Assembly (NCBI RefSeq): GCF_900090205.1
Contig: NZ_LT607802.1
Coordinates: 2,408,554-2,472,553 of the forward strand
DNA from: Vogesella sp. LIG4
GTDB taxonomy: Bacteria > Pseudomonadota > Gammaproteobacteria > Burkholderiales > Chromobacteriaceae
Length of the DNA stretch: 64,000 nt
Direction: 5' to 3'
Made by a program: the position numbers and the translations under genes. The notes below the pieces were generated by a model that worked only from the letters and a program-made list of their open reading frames with translations, had not been told where the DNA came from and ran no database searches. Below, one piece after another: positions 1 through 7,280 of the stretch. Position 1 is the first letter of the stretch. The number at the start of each line of letters is the position of its first letter.

Positions 1-467
1 AGTACGATACCCGGACCTTTGCCGCCTGGCGGCGGCGGGAGGCGCAGCAGCTGCAGGCAGGCAGGTGCCAGCTGCAGCAGCAGGCGAGCGAGCTGGAACA
101 ATTGCTGGAGGCCAGCTGGCAGCATTGCCAGCCGGTGCTGAGCAATGGCAGCGAACGCCTGCGCCGGGGCTTGCGGTCGGCGCTGCAGCGCACCCGTCGG
201 CGCTACCGCACGGCGCGGGTAGCCTGGCGGCAGCAGGCTGGCGACGAGCAGGCCGAGCATCGCGTGCGACTGTTGGCCAAGCGCCTGCGCTACCAGGTGG
301 AAGTGTGTGCCGATGTGGTGGGCAAGCGCTGGTTGCGCCGGGCCGAACGTGCCAAGCAGTGTCAGCAGCAGCTGGGCGATGCTCGCGACCGGGTGCTGCT
401 GCTGCGCAGCCTGCGCGAGGATGCGGTGCCGCTGCCGGCGGCGTTGCGCCGCTTGCTGGGGCTGTAG
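1..467 (+). CDS. CHAD domain protein, C-terminal part (5' end outside window)
   Basis: An open frame runs from base 3, with no stop, to a TAG at 465-467, so the gene begins before the window. The fragment is rich in Arg, Gln and Leu and carries the hallmark of the CHAD domain (conserved histidine alpha-helical domain): EHRVRLLAKRLRYQVE followed by a helical AKQCQQQLGDARD segment. CHAD domains are basic helical bundles known to bind inorganic polyphosphate and are often fused to CYTH domains. Whether a CYTH domain precedes it cannot be seen here. Convergent with the ClpP-like gene, only 2 bp apart. Confidence 0.75.
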   Translation, partial: YDTRTFAAWRRREAQQLQAGRCQLQQQASELEQLLEASWQHCQPVLSNGSERLRRGLRSALQRTRRRYRTARVAWRQQAGDEQAEHRVRLLAKRLRYQVEVCADVVGKRWLRRAERAKQCQQQLGDARDRVLLLRSLREDAVPLPAALRRLLGL

Positions 468-469
468 CG

Positions 470-1144
470 TTAGCCCGGATTACGGCGGTTTTTCTTTTCC
501 AGGCCGGCCTCCACCTTGGCCTTGCTCCTGTCCTTGGCCGGCCGCGTGCTGGGCTCGCCTTTCTGGATGCGGTGCAGGCGGCGGCGAATCTCGTCGCTGT
601 CCATCCAGATATCCTCTCCCTTGAAGATGCGCTCCAGCTCCACGTCGGCCAGGAAAGGGCGGCACACGTGGCGCATCACCTTCTCGAACCATTTGCTGCT
701 GGCCAGTACCTGTGCCTGCTGCTCGTTGCCCTTGCCGATCAGCGCCGATGAATAGTTGTGGAACATCAGCTGGCAGGTGTCGTGCAGGATCAGCTCGTCG
801 CCGGCCAGGAACAGCAGCGCGCCCATGGAGTAGGCACGCGCTTCCAGGATGGTGATTACGTGCGCCGGGCTGGCGGCGATATTGTTGATGATCTGCAGCC
901 CGGTATCGAAATTGCCGCCCGGCGTGTTCAGGTGCAGGAAGATCACGTCGGTATTGCTGGCGCTGCGCAGGGTGTACAGCAGGTCGGTGTAGTAGATGGG
1001 CGCACCGATTTCCCCGCTCAGGTAGAAGGAAATCTGCCGTACCGTGCCCTGTGCCTCGTAGCGGCGGAACAGCGGCACGCTGTCTTCATCATCGTCATCA
1101 TCGTCGTTCTGGCGCGGCTGGTTGCGTAGTGGCAGGCGGGACAT
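470..1144 (-). CDS. ClpP-like / SDH-fold serine protease family protein
   Basis: A 224-residue protein with a short acidic N-terminal stretch (a run of about eight Asp/Glu after residue 13) followed by a ClpP/crotonase-like fold. The segment LHLNTPGGNFDTG resembles the ClpP oxyanion-loop region. ARAYSMGALLFLAGDE holds the presumed nucleophile Ser, and LMFHNYS the presumed catalytic His, as in ClpP. The start at 1144 is chosen because GAGGAG lies just upstream; a longer frame to 1249 has no ribosome site. True ClpP usually sits beside clpX, which is absent, so this is a ClpP-related paralogue of unknown substrate. The C-terminal tail is very basic (Lys/Arg rich). Confidence 0.8.
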   Translation of the reverse strand: MSRLPLRNQPRQNDDDDDDEDSVPLFRRYEAQGTVRQISFYLSGEIGAPIYYTDLLYTLRSASNTDVIFLHLNTPGGNFDTGLQIINNIAASPAHVITILEARAYSMGALLFLAGDELILHDTCQLMFHNYSSALIGKGNEQQAQVLASSKWFEKVMRHVCRPFLADVELERIFKGEDIWMDSDEIRRRLHRIQKGEPSTRPAKDRSKAKVEAGLEKKNRRNPG

Positions 1145-1226
1145 GACGGCTCCTCGAATGGTTGTGGGCGGCCGCTGCGAGGTGGCCATGTCTTGATGGT
1201 AGTGTCTGCTCCGCCGTTGTGCTGCG

Positions 1227-1271
1227 CCAGCAAACAGCACGGGCCGCATTGCGGCCCGTGCTGTTTGCTGG
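1227..1271. terminator. Near-perfect 22-bp hairpin downstream of the SYLF gene
   Basis: The arms 1227-1248 and 1250-1271 are exact reverse complements (CCAGCAAACAGCACGGGCCG...). The hairpin lies directly after the stop of the SYLF lipoprotein gene and upstream of the ClpP-like gene on the same strand. It is a likely transcription terminator, although no long U-tract follows on the minus strand. Confidence 0.6.
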
Positions 1272-1279
1272 CAGAGGGT

Positions 1280-1885
1280 TTACATGTCCAGCTTGCTGAC
1301 CTTGGTGCCTTCCAGCGTCAGGTTGGCCATCAGGCCGGCATTGGTCATCACGAAACCGATTACCGGTTGCTGTGCGGTATTCAGGTCGATATCGCCGTTG
1401 GCGCCGACTTTGGCCAGTGCCACCGAGGCATCCACGCCGGCGGTCCAGCCATTGCCGCTACGGAATTTGTTCAGCGCATCCTGCGTCATGAACAGGAAGA
1501 TCACCGCCTTGGACTGGGCGCCCAGCTGCCAGCCGAGCGAGCCGCTGACGGTCTGGTAGTAGCCAGCAGGCTGGCCGCCCACGCGCAGCGCACCCTTGCC
1601 GTACTCGGCGCCCACCACGAAGCCGGCGGCCAGCACCGTCGGGAAGATCAGTACACCCTTGGCCTTGCCGACCAGCTCCTGCGAGCCGTGGGCATTGCGG
1701 TACAGGCGTTCCAGCGTGGCATTGTAGCCGGCATCGATTTCCTGGCGCTGGCTGGCGAGGCCGCCGGCGCTGGCCTCGGTGCTTGGTTTGGTTGTGGTCA
1801 TGTAGCCGCCATGGGTTGTGGTACAGGCACTGGTGAACAGTGTCAGTACGGCAGCCGCTGCAACCAGCGGTTTGTGCGGATTCAT
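1280..1885 (-). CDS. SYLF/YSC84-domain lipoprotein
   Basis: About 201 residues. The N-terminus MNPHKPLVAAAAVLTLFTSA-C is a signal peptide with a lipobox (FTSAC), so the protein is probably a lipid-anchored envelope protein. The remainder matches the SYLF (YSC84-like, DUF500-type) family of lipid-binding proteins: KAKGVLIFPTVLAAGFVVGAEYGKG, then GYYQTVSGSLGWQLGAQSKAVIFLFMTQDAL and a C-terminal NLTLEGTK motif. AGGAGG is followed by two consecutive ATGs. The second, at 1885, has the better spacing (5 nt) than the first at 1888. The cellular role of bacterial SYLF proteins is poorly defined. Confidence 0.85.
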   Translation of the reverse strand: MNPHKPLVAAAAVLTLFTSACTTTHGGYMTTTKPSTEASAGGLASQRQEIDAGYNATLERLYRNAHGSQELVGKAKGVLIFPTVLAAGFVVGAEYGKGALRVGGQPAGYYQTVSGSLGWQLGAQSKAVIFLFMTQDALNKFRSGNGWTAGVDASVALAKVGANGDIDLNTAQQPVIGFVMTNAGLMANLTLEGTKVSKLDM

Positions 1886-2038
1886 CATGTCCTCCTGACT
1901 GCGGCCGCATTTGGCCGCATGAGTAATGCAGCACGGCGCGAGTGCGCCATCCTGCCCTTGTTATAGGCAATGACGCTGGTGTCAGGTGTTTGATTGGTAT
2001 GGGTTTATTGACGATTTGTGCCAGTTGCGGCGCTGGCG

Positions 2039-2515
2039 CTAGTGGTGCGGGCGGCTGTTGTGGCGGGCCTGGCGCCGTTGCCACAGTGCCGCCAGCATCA
2101 GCGCCACCACCGCCAGGTTGAGCAGCAGCGAGCCCACGCTCAGCCAGCTGACACGGTGAATGATCTCGGCGATTTCGAACGGCACGTAGATGGTACCGCT
2201 GGCCGCAGCCAGCAGCTCGGCCCAGGTGGCTTCGCGGTACAGGCCGTAGGCTTCGACAAAGCGCAGCGTGGAGTAGGCGGCGGCGCCCAGTGCGATCAGC
2301 ATCAGCTTGCCGTTCTGCAGGTGCTCCGCCGCGGTGATGAAAATGCTGGGATAGTGCGCCGCCGGGTTCAGGTGTGCGTGCTCCACCATGCGCACGGCGA
2401 TATCGTGCAGGTCCTTGTGCAGCAGCAGCAGCAGGCCGGAGGCGCCAGCCAGCGCCAGAAAACCCTTGAATGCCTCGAAGGCGGCAACGGCGCGGATGGC
2501 CTGGCGTGTCTGCAT
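2039..2515 (-). CDS. DUF2127 family inner-membrane protein
   Basis: A 158-residue integral membrane protein with about four hydrophobic segments (residues about 12-32, 70-88, 98-118 and 125-145). Features typical of DUF2127 are the N-terminal RAVAAFEAFKG, the central AAAYSTLRFVEAYGLYREATWAE and the SGTIYVPFEIAEI segment. Function is unknown. It stands alone between the SYLF lipoprotein and the LuxR-type regulator, all on the minus strand but with gaps over 100 bp, so an operon is unlikely. Confidence 0.8.
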   Translation of the reverse strand: MQTRQAIRAVAAFEAFKGFLALAGASGLLLLLHKDLHDIAVRMVEHAHLNPAAHYPSIFITAAEHLQNGKLMLIALGAAAYSTLRFVEAYGLYREATWAELLAAASGTIYVPFEIAEIIHRVSWLSVGSLLLNLAVVALMLAALWQRRQARHNSRPHH

Positions 2516-2631
2516 GGTAAGTCTCGGTGATACGGGAACGGGGAAGGGTGGTTGACTGGCAGGCGGGGCAAAAGTGCTACTGCCTGGGGCGCCATTCTAG
2601 CGCAGCTGTGTGTGTTTTTTGCGTCCTGCCG

Positions 2632-3408
2632 CTAGCGGGTCTTTTCCTGCAGGAACAGCGAAAACAGCTCGCCCTGCGAATTGATGCCCAGCTTGCTGTA
2701 CAAGTGCTTGCGGTGCGCCTTCACGGTATCGGTGGCGATGCCCAGCCGCTGCGCAATGCCCTTGGAGGAATAACCGCTGAGCAGCAGCTGGCCGATTTCC
2801 TGCTCGCGGGCGGTGAGGTTGGCACCGGCAAAGGCGGGTTCGCCGGCGGCCGGCAGCGGCGCCGGACGGGCGGGCAGTTGCAGCTGGCAACTCAGGCGCC
2901 AGTGCTGTTTCAGCAGCGGCACCAGCCACTGGCTGATCACGGTGAGCGTGGCGATGGCGGCCGGGGTGAAGCGGCTGGTAGCGCCCAGCGACAGGCACAG
3001 CATGCGGCCATCGTCCAGCCGGCAGTTGATCTGCACCTCGTCTTCCACGATGTTGCGGCAGAAGTAGCGGTTGTAGTACTCGGTGCCGCGAAAGCGGTCC
3101 GGCGCCACCTCGTCCAGCCGCAGCAGCCCTTCGCGCGGCTGCTCCATGGCGGCGATGTAGAACGGATCCAGCAGGAACAGGCCGGCCAGGTATTCGGCGA
3201 ACAGCGTGTCCGGCTGGCCATCCTCCTGCGGAATCTCGGCCAGCACCTGCGGCGGGCCGTCCGGGCTGAAGCACAGCGCCACCCAGCTGTTGAAATGCAC
3301 ATAGTCGGCCAGCAGCCGGGTAAGGCGCAGCCAGAAATCGTCGCGATCCAGCGCATCCAGCAGGCTGCCCATGGCACGGTGCCAGGCCAGATCATCCAGA
3401 TTCAGCAT
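2632..3408 (-). CDS. LuxR-type (helix-turn-helix) transcriptional regulator
   Basis: 258 residues. The C-terminal 60 residues are a LuxR/GerE DNA-binding domain: NLTAREQEIGQLLLSGYSSKGIAQRLGIATDTVKAHRKHLYSKLGI. The N-terminal about 180 residues look like a sensor domain without recognised autoinducer-binding motifs or a phosphoacceptor, so the signal is unknown. A good ribosome site (GGGGGAG) precedes the ATG at 3408. It is transcribed divergently from the nitrilase-family gene and the APC permease, which makes those genes the likely targets (inference from layout). Confidence 0.85.
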   Translation of the reverse strand: MLNLDDLAWHRAMGSLLDALDRDDFWLRLTRLLADYVHFNSWVALCFSPDGPPQVLAEIPQEDGQPDTLFAEYLAGLFLLDPFYIAAMEQPREGLLRLDEVAPDRFRGTEYYNRYFCRNIVEDEVQINCRLDDGRMLCLSLGATSRFTPAAIATLTVISQWLVPLLKQHWRLSCQLQLPARPAPLPAAGEPAFAGANLTAREQEIGQLLLSGYSSKGIAQRLGIATDTVKAHRKHLYSKLGINSQGELFSLFLQEKTR

Positions 3409-3567
3409 GCAGCTCCCCCTGCGAGGCTACCCCTCGCGTGTGATTTTGCCGCTGCGGGCGGCTTCTTATACTGCTGTTCATTGCCTGCCGGCGGAAGTCA
3501 GGCAGGGTAAGGCAAGCCCACCCCCGATACAAGCCGGCCCGACCGGCGGCAAGACAAGGAGACAGAC

Positions 3568-4380
3568 ATGCAGGTATTGCTGGCCCAGATAGCGCTGAGC
3601 GACAACCAGACCGAGTCCAACCTGGCGCGCGTGCTGGCGCAGATCGCCAGCGCCCCGGCGGGCACCGATCTGATCGTATTCCCCGAAACCACGCTGATGG
3701 GCTTTCCCACCGCCGACGAGATCGCCGCGGTGGCCGAGCCGCTTAACGGCCCCACGCTGCAGGCGGTACAGCAGGCGGTGCGTGCGGCCAACGTGGCAGT
3801 GGCCGTGGGCTTTGCCGAGGAGCTGGACGGCCGCTTCTACAACACCACGGTGCTGCTGGCACCGGAAGGTGTGCTGCTGGCCTACCGCAAGACCCACCTG
3901 TGGGCGTCGGATGTCGGCGTGTTCGAGCCGGGCAGCGAGTTGCCGGTGACCACCTGGCGCGGGCGCAAGGTGGGCATGCTGATCTGCTTCGACATCGAGT
4001 TCCCGGAAACCGCCAGAGCGCTGGCCAGCCAGGGGGCGGAGCTGCTGCTGGTGACCAACGGCAATATGGACCCGTACGGCCCGGTGCACCGCACGCTGAT
4101 GCAGGCGCGGGCAATGGAGAACCAGCTGTTCGCGGTAATGGTGAACCGCAGCGGCAGCGGCGGCGGCCTGGATTTCGCCGGCGGCAGCATGGTGGTGAAA
4201 CCCGGTGGCGAAGTACAGCTGGAACTGGGGCGCGACGAGGCTCTGGCGACAACCCGGCTGGATTTCGCACTGCTGGACGCCAGCCGCCGCGATTACGACT
4301 ACGTGGCGCAGCGTCGGCTGCGCCTGGCTGCCGAACCGGCGCAAGCCGGCGAGGGCGGCAGCAGCCTGCATATAGGCTGA
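3568..4380 (+). CDS. Carbon-nitrogen hydrolase (nitrilase superfamily)
   Basis: 270 residues with the complete Glu-Lys-Cys catalytic triad of the superfamily: E40 in FPETTLMG, K108 in YRKTHLW and C140 in LICFDIEFPE. Such enzymes hydrolyse amides or nitriles through a thioester intermediate in the cytoplasm. Substrate cannot be told from sequence. The next gene is an amino acid/polyamine-type permease, so an amide of an imported amine or amino acid is plausible (inference). AAGGAG precedes the start. The start lies 159 bp from the divergent LuxR-type gene. Confidence 0.85.
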   Translation: MQVLLAQIALSDNQTESNLARVLAQIASAPAGTDLIVFPETTLMGFPTADEIAAVAEPLNGPTLQAVQQAVRAANVAVAVGFAEELDGRFYNTTVLLAPEGVLLAYRKTHLWASDVGVFEPGSELPVTTWRGRKVGMLICFDIEFPETARALASQGAELLLVTNGNMDPYGPVHRTLMQARAMENQLFAVMVNRSGSGGGLDFAGGSMVVKPGGEVQLELGRDEALATTRLDFALLDASRRDYDYVAQRRLRLAAEPAQAGEGGSSLHIG

Positions 4381-4434
4381 TGGAACCACCCCCGGCCCGA
4401 CCGAGCCGCAAGTAGCAGGCGGGCATTTTCAGGG

Positions 4435-4566
4435 CTTGTTTACGATCTGCTGCGCGTCGGCGATATGGCGTTGAATTCGATTCAGTAATGCGCATTGACG
4501 CCATGTCAATTCCGCGCCCCCTAGTTTTCGCCTTGTCTCGCCCTGGCTCGCAAGATCGTAAGCAAG
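4435..4566. repeat. Inverted-end repeat element, copy A
   Basis: This non-coding stretch between the nitrilase and permease genes is bounded by inverted ends: CTTGTTTACGATCT at 4435-4448 and AGATCGTAAGCAAG at 4553-4566 (13 of 14 pair). An inner hairpin pairs ATGGCGT (4465-4471) with ACGCCAT (4498-4504). Near the right end is CGCCTTGTCTCGCCCTGG. The element at 20458-20595 has the same architecture and a near-identical CGTCTTGTCTCGCCTGGG. This suggests a dispersed MITE-like or structured-RNA repeat. The permease promoter, if any, must lie in or around this element. Confidence 0.6.
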
Positions 4567-4603
4567 TTTTTACAAAGAGAAATAGAACAAGCAGGAGAAA
4601 CTC

Positions 4604-5926
4604 ATGAGCACGCTGAAACGATCGCTCACGCTGGGCCCGGTGGTATTGCTGGGCCTGGCTTACATGACCCCCATCATCGTGTTGGGGACTTTCGGCATCA
4701 TGGCCGACAGCACCCACGGCACGGTGGCCGGCGCCTATCTGCTGGCGCTGGTGGCCATGCTGCTGACCGCGCGCAGCTACGCCGACATGGCAAGGGAGTT
4801 CCCGGTGGCCGGCTCCGCCTACACCTACACCCGCAAGGCGATCAATGCCAAGGCGGGCTTCCTGGTGGGCTGGGCGGTGTTGCTGGACTACCTGTTCCTG
4901 CCGATGGTGATCTGGCTGTTCGGCGCGGTGTACCTCAACGGCGCCTTCCCGCAGGTGCCGATGGCAGTGTGGATCATCGGCTTCATCGTCATTACCACCG
5001 CCATCAATATCTTCGGCATCAAGCTGGCCACCTCGGTGAACTTCATCATGATGCTGATCCAGTTGCTGGTGCTGATCGCCTTCGTGGCGCTGGCGCTGCA
5101 CTACGTGATGGGCGACGCCAGCAAGCCGCTGTTCAGCCTGGCGCCGCTGTACCAGCCGCAGGTGCCGCAGGGCATGCTGCTGGCCGGTGCCGCCATCGCC
5201 TGCTATTCCTTCCTTGGCTTTGACGCGGTAACCACCATGACCGAGGAGACCATCAACCCGAAACAGGTGATTCCGCGCGCCATCATGCTGATCACCCTGC
5301 TGGGTGGCGGCATCTTCGTGCTGGCCGCCTACGTGGTGCAGCTGGCGCACCCGGGCTACCAGTTCGCCTCCACCGATGCCGCGGCGTCGGAAATCGCCAA
5401 AAACATCGGTGGCGACCTGTTCGTCACCATCTTCCTGATCGGCCTGATCATCGGCCAGTTCGCCTCCGGCCTGTCCGCCCAGGCCAGTGCCTCGCGTCTG
5501 CTGTATGCCATGGGCCGCGACGGCGTGCTGCCGCGGCAGTGGTTCGGCCGGCTGCATGCGCGCTTCCAGACGCCAGTGGTCGCCATCCTGCTGTGCGGCG
5601 TGGTGGCCCTGCTGGCGCTGTTCATGGACGTAACCACCTCGGTGTCCTTCATCAACTTCGGCGCCTTCCTGGCCTTTACCTGCGTGAACCTGGCCGTGGT
5701 GGCGCAGTTCTACCTGCGCTGCCGCCAGCCCACCCTGGGCAACAAGCTGCGATATCTGTTGCTGCCGGTGCTGGGTGCGCTGGCCGACCTGTGGCTGCTG
5801 GTGAGCCTGGATCACCGCGCGCTGACCCTGGGGCTGGTGTGGCTGGGCGTGGGGACGCTGTATCTGGCCTATCTCACCGCTGGCTTCCGCCGCAACCCGC
5901 CGGAAATGGATTTCTCCGAGGCGTAA
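4604..5926 (+). CDS. APC-family amino acid/polyamine permease
   Basis: 440 residues with about 12 hydrophobic segments. It has the APC signature near the N-terminus (LGPVVLLGLAYMTPIIVLGTFGIM) and ARSYADMAREFPVAGSAYTYTRKAI. CYSFLGFDAVTTMTEETINPKQVIPRAI is the conserved TM6 region of the PuuP/YeeF-like branch. It probably imports an amino acid or a polyamine such as putrescine by proton symport across the inner membrane. GGAG precedes the ATG. It follows the nitrilase gene but is separated by the repeat element, so co-transcription is uncertain. Substrate is not determined by sequence. Confidence 0.85.
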   Translation: MSTLKRSLTLGPVVLLGLAYMTPIIVLGTFGIMADSTHGTVAGAYLLALVAMLLTARSYADMAREFPVAGSAYTYTRKAINAKAGFLVGWAVLLDYLFLPMVIWLFGAVYLNGAFPQVPMAVWIIGFIVITTAINIFGIKLATSVNFIMMLIQLLVLIAFVALALHYVMGDASKPLFSLAPLYQPQVPQGMLLAGAAIACYSFLGFDAVTTMTEETINPKQVIPRAIMLITLLGGGIFVLAAYVVQLAHPGYQFASTDAAASEIAKNIGGDLFVTIFLIGLIIGQFASGLSAQASASRLLYAMGRDGVLPRQWFGRLHARFQTPVVAILLCGVVALLALFMDVTTSVSFINFGAFLAFTCVNLAVVAQFYLRCRQPTLGNKLRYLLLPVLGALADLWLLVSLDHRALTLGLVWLGVGTLYLAYLTAGFRRNPPEMDFSEA

Positions 5927-5940
5927 ACGGGGGCCGAAAA

Positions 5941-5973
5941 GCTTGCGGCCAACCTTCAGGGTTGGCCGCAAGC
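5941..5973. terminator. Hairpin made of two inverted GTTGGCCGCA motifs
   Basis: The arms 5941-5954 and 5960-5973 (GCTTGCGGCCAACC and its exact complement) form a 14-bp stem with a 5-nt loop. Each arm contains the window-wide repeated 10-mer. It follows the permease stop by 15 bp and lies between convergent genes, so it probably serves as a bidirectional terminator together with the next hairpin. Confidence 0.75.
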
Positions 5974-5982
5974 GAGAATGCC

Positions 5983-6025
5983 GACAAAGCCCTTGAGCAG
6001 TGCTCAAGGGCTTTGTTGTGTAAAC
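5983..6025. repeat. 43-bp terminator-like repeat, copy 1
   Basis: GACAAAGCCCTTG ... CAAGGGCTTTGTTGTGTAAAC. The arms 5985-5999 and 6001-6015 are exact complements, followed by a U-rich TTGTTGTGT. The same 43-bp unit, with only the loop region changed, recurs at 57537-57579. Located between convergent genes, it should terminate the permease transcript. Confidence 0.75.
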
Positions 6026-6034
6026 AGCAGGTGC

Positions 6035-6889
6035 TCACTCGCCCTGTGTCCGAAAACCGTACTGCAGCTTCAGCGCATCGATTTCCTTGCGGTGGCTGAC
6101 CAGGAACTGCTTGAACGCCTCGATGACGTCGGTGTGCCGGGTGGTGGACAGATACCAGAAGCCGGTGGCATGCGGCAGGGCCGGGTCGTACACCACCGGC
6201 TCCTTGGCGGTCTTGCGGATGCGCGACCAGTAGTAGCGGGCAATCCGCGTGTTCATATAAGTGCCGTCCACGTGGCGGGTCAGCAGCTTCTGGTACAGCG
6301 CGTCGTACTGGGTAACCTCTTCCACCTGCAGTGCGCCGTTGTTGATCAGCTGCTGGTAGGGGTAGGGGGTAAAGCCGAGCGGCACGCCCAGCACCTTCAG
6401 GTGCGCCAGGCCCTTGCCGACGTGCTCCGGGCGCACCAGCACGCCATCGGTAAACGGCAGCATGGGAACATAGCTGATGGCGGCGTTCTTCTTGAGGTCC
6501 GTCACCCAGTTCGGGTTGTCCGGAAAGCTGAAATCCAGCTTGCCTTCCACAAACAGCATGTCGCGGCGTTTCAGCGGAAACACCCGGTAATGGAAGGTAT
6601 AGCCATGCTCCCTGGCAAAGGCGTCCAGGATGTCCTTGCCCAGCCCCCGGTACTGGCCGTTCTGGTAGGAGGAATAGGGCAGAAAGTTCGGATAATCCTC
6701 GACACCTACCGTGAAGGTGGTTGTGCCGGCGGCCAGGCAACAGCCGGTGGCGGCCAGCAGGCAGCTGGCCAGTATCCGGGCGGGGAGTGACGGCTTTAAC
6801 ACAGTGGAATCCTGGCGGAAGGCGGAAGCTTGCAGTCTAGGTTTACTTGCAGATGGCAACAAGCGGCGGGTGTGGGGGGCTGGCTGCAT
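6035..6889 (-). CDS. Family 3 extracellular solute-binding protein (polar amino acid type)
   Basis: A periplasmic binding protein of the SBP_bac_3 type: TFTVGVEDYPNFLPYSSYQNGQYRGLGKDILDAFAREHGYTF near the N-terminus and LDFSFPDNPNW later. Such proteins bind polar amino acids or act as sensors. The ATG at 6889 is preceded by GGGAGG with good spacing. However, the signal peptide core (LPARILASCLLAATGCCLAAG) lies about 30 residues in, so a GTG start at 6802 would give a more usual export signal. No transporter permease or ATPase gene is adjacent, so it is an orphan binding protein whose partner is elsewhere or absent. Confidence 0.75.
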   Translation of the reverse strand: MQPAPHTRRLLPSASKPRLQASAFRQDSTVLKPSLPARILASCLLAATGCCLAAGTTTFTVGVEDYPNFLPYSSYQNGQYRGLGKDILDAFAREHGYTFHYRVFPLKRRDMLFVEGKLDFSFPDNPNWVTDLKKNAAISYVPMLPFTDGVLVRPEHVGKGLAHLKVLGVPLGFTPYPYQQLINNGALQVEEVTQYDALYQKLLTRHVDGTYMNTRIARYYWSRIRKTAKEPVVYDPALPHATGFWYLSTTRHTDVIEAFKQFLVSHRKEIDALKLQYGFRTQGE

Positions 6890-6977
6890 GGTGCTTCCTC
6901 CCTGCTGTTGCATGGTCGTTAAGCGAATGTGCCGCTGTGCTCGGGTTTGCTGCGGGCCTGTGTGTTTTATCAGGACG

Positions 6978-7253
6978 CTAACCGCGGAATGGAACGATTT
7001 TCCAGTCTTTCTGCACGTAACAGAAGTTGATCGGCGGCACTGTCATGCTTTTATTGCCGTAATTTATCGTGCCCGGCATGAAGCTCACCTTGTCGCCACG
7101 GTGTAGGGCAACATTGAATTTCAACAGCATGTCGCTGCACGCATTGAAGTCGATTGGTGTGACAAATGGCGGGGTACATTGCCTTCTGGCTGGAGGTAGG
7201 TCTGTCTGCCGCAACAAACAAAACGGCCAACCCTTTGCCAGGGTTGGCCGCAT
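6978..7253 (-). pseudogene. Small low-GC open frame, possible gene remnant
   Basis: The frame encodes up to 91 residues. Its first 12 codons fall in the mfd terminator hairpin, so the full-length frame is probably not a real start. The later part (PIDFNACSDMLLKFNVALHRGDKVSFMPGTI and ending YVQKDWKIVPFRG) reads like the tail of a real protein. Base composition here is clearly lower in GC than the neighbours. I recognise no family. It may be the C-terminal remnant of a transferred gene, a small gene with an unseen start, or chance. The rest of 6890-7280 shows only terminator sequence. Confidence 0.3.
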
Positions 7254-7255
7254 GT
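7224..7255 (-). terminator. mfd terminator built from a GTTGGCCGCA inverted pair
   Basis: The arms 7224-7234 and 7240-7250 (CGGCCAACCCT and complement) form an 11-bp stem with a 5-nt loop. On the minus strand it is followed by TTTTGTTTGTTG, a classic U-rich tail. It lies 26 bp past the mfd stop. One arm carries the full repeated 10-mer and the other a truncated copy. Confidence 0.8.
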
Positions 7256-7280
7256 TTTTGTGCTGCTGAAACCGGCCGGC

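Noticed and set aside
3743..6007. 754-residue open frame on the minus strand
   Set aside because: It is antisense to the nitrilase and permease genes, and is rich in His/Gln/Gly/Arg as expected for a high-GC shadow frame. The plus-strand proteins have clear family motifs.
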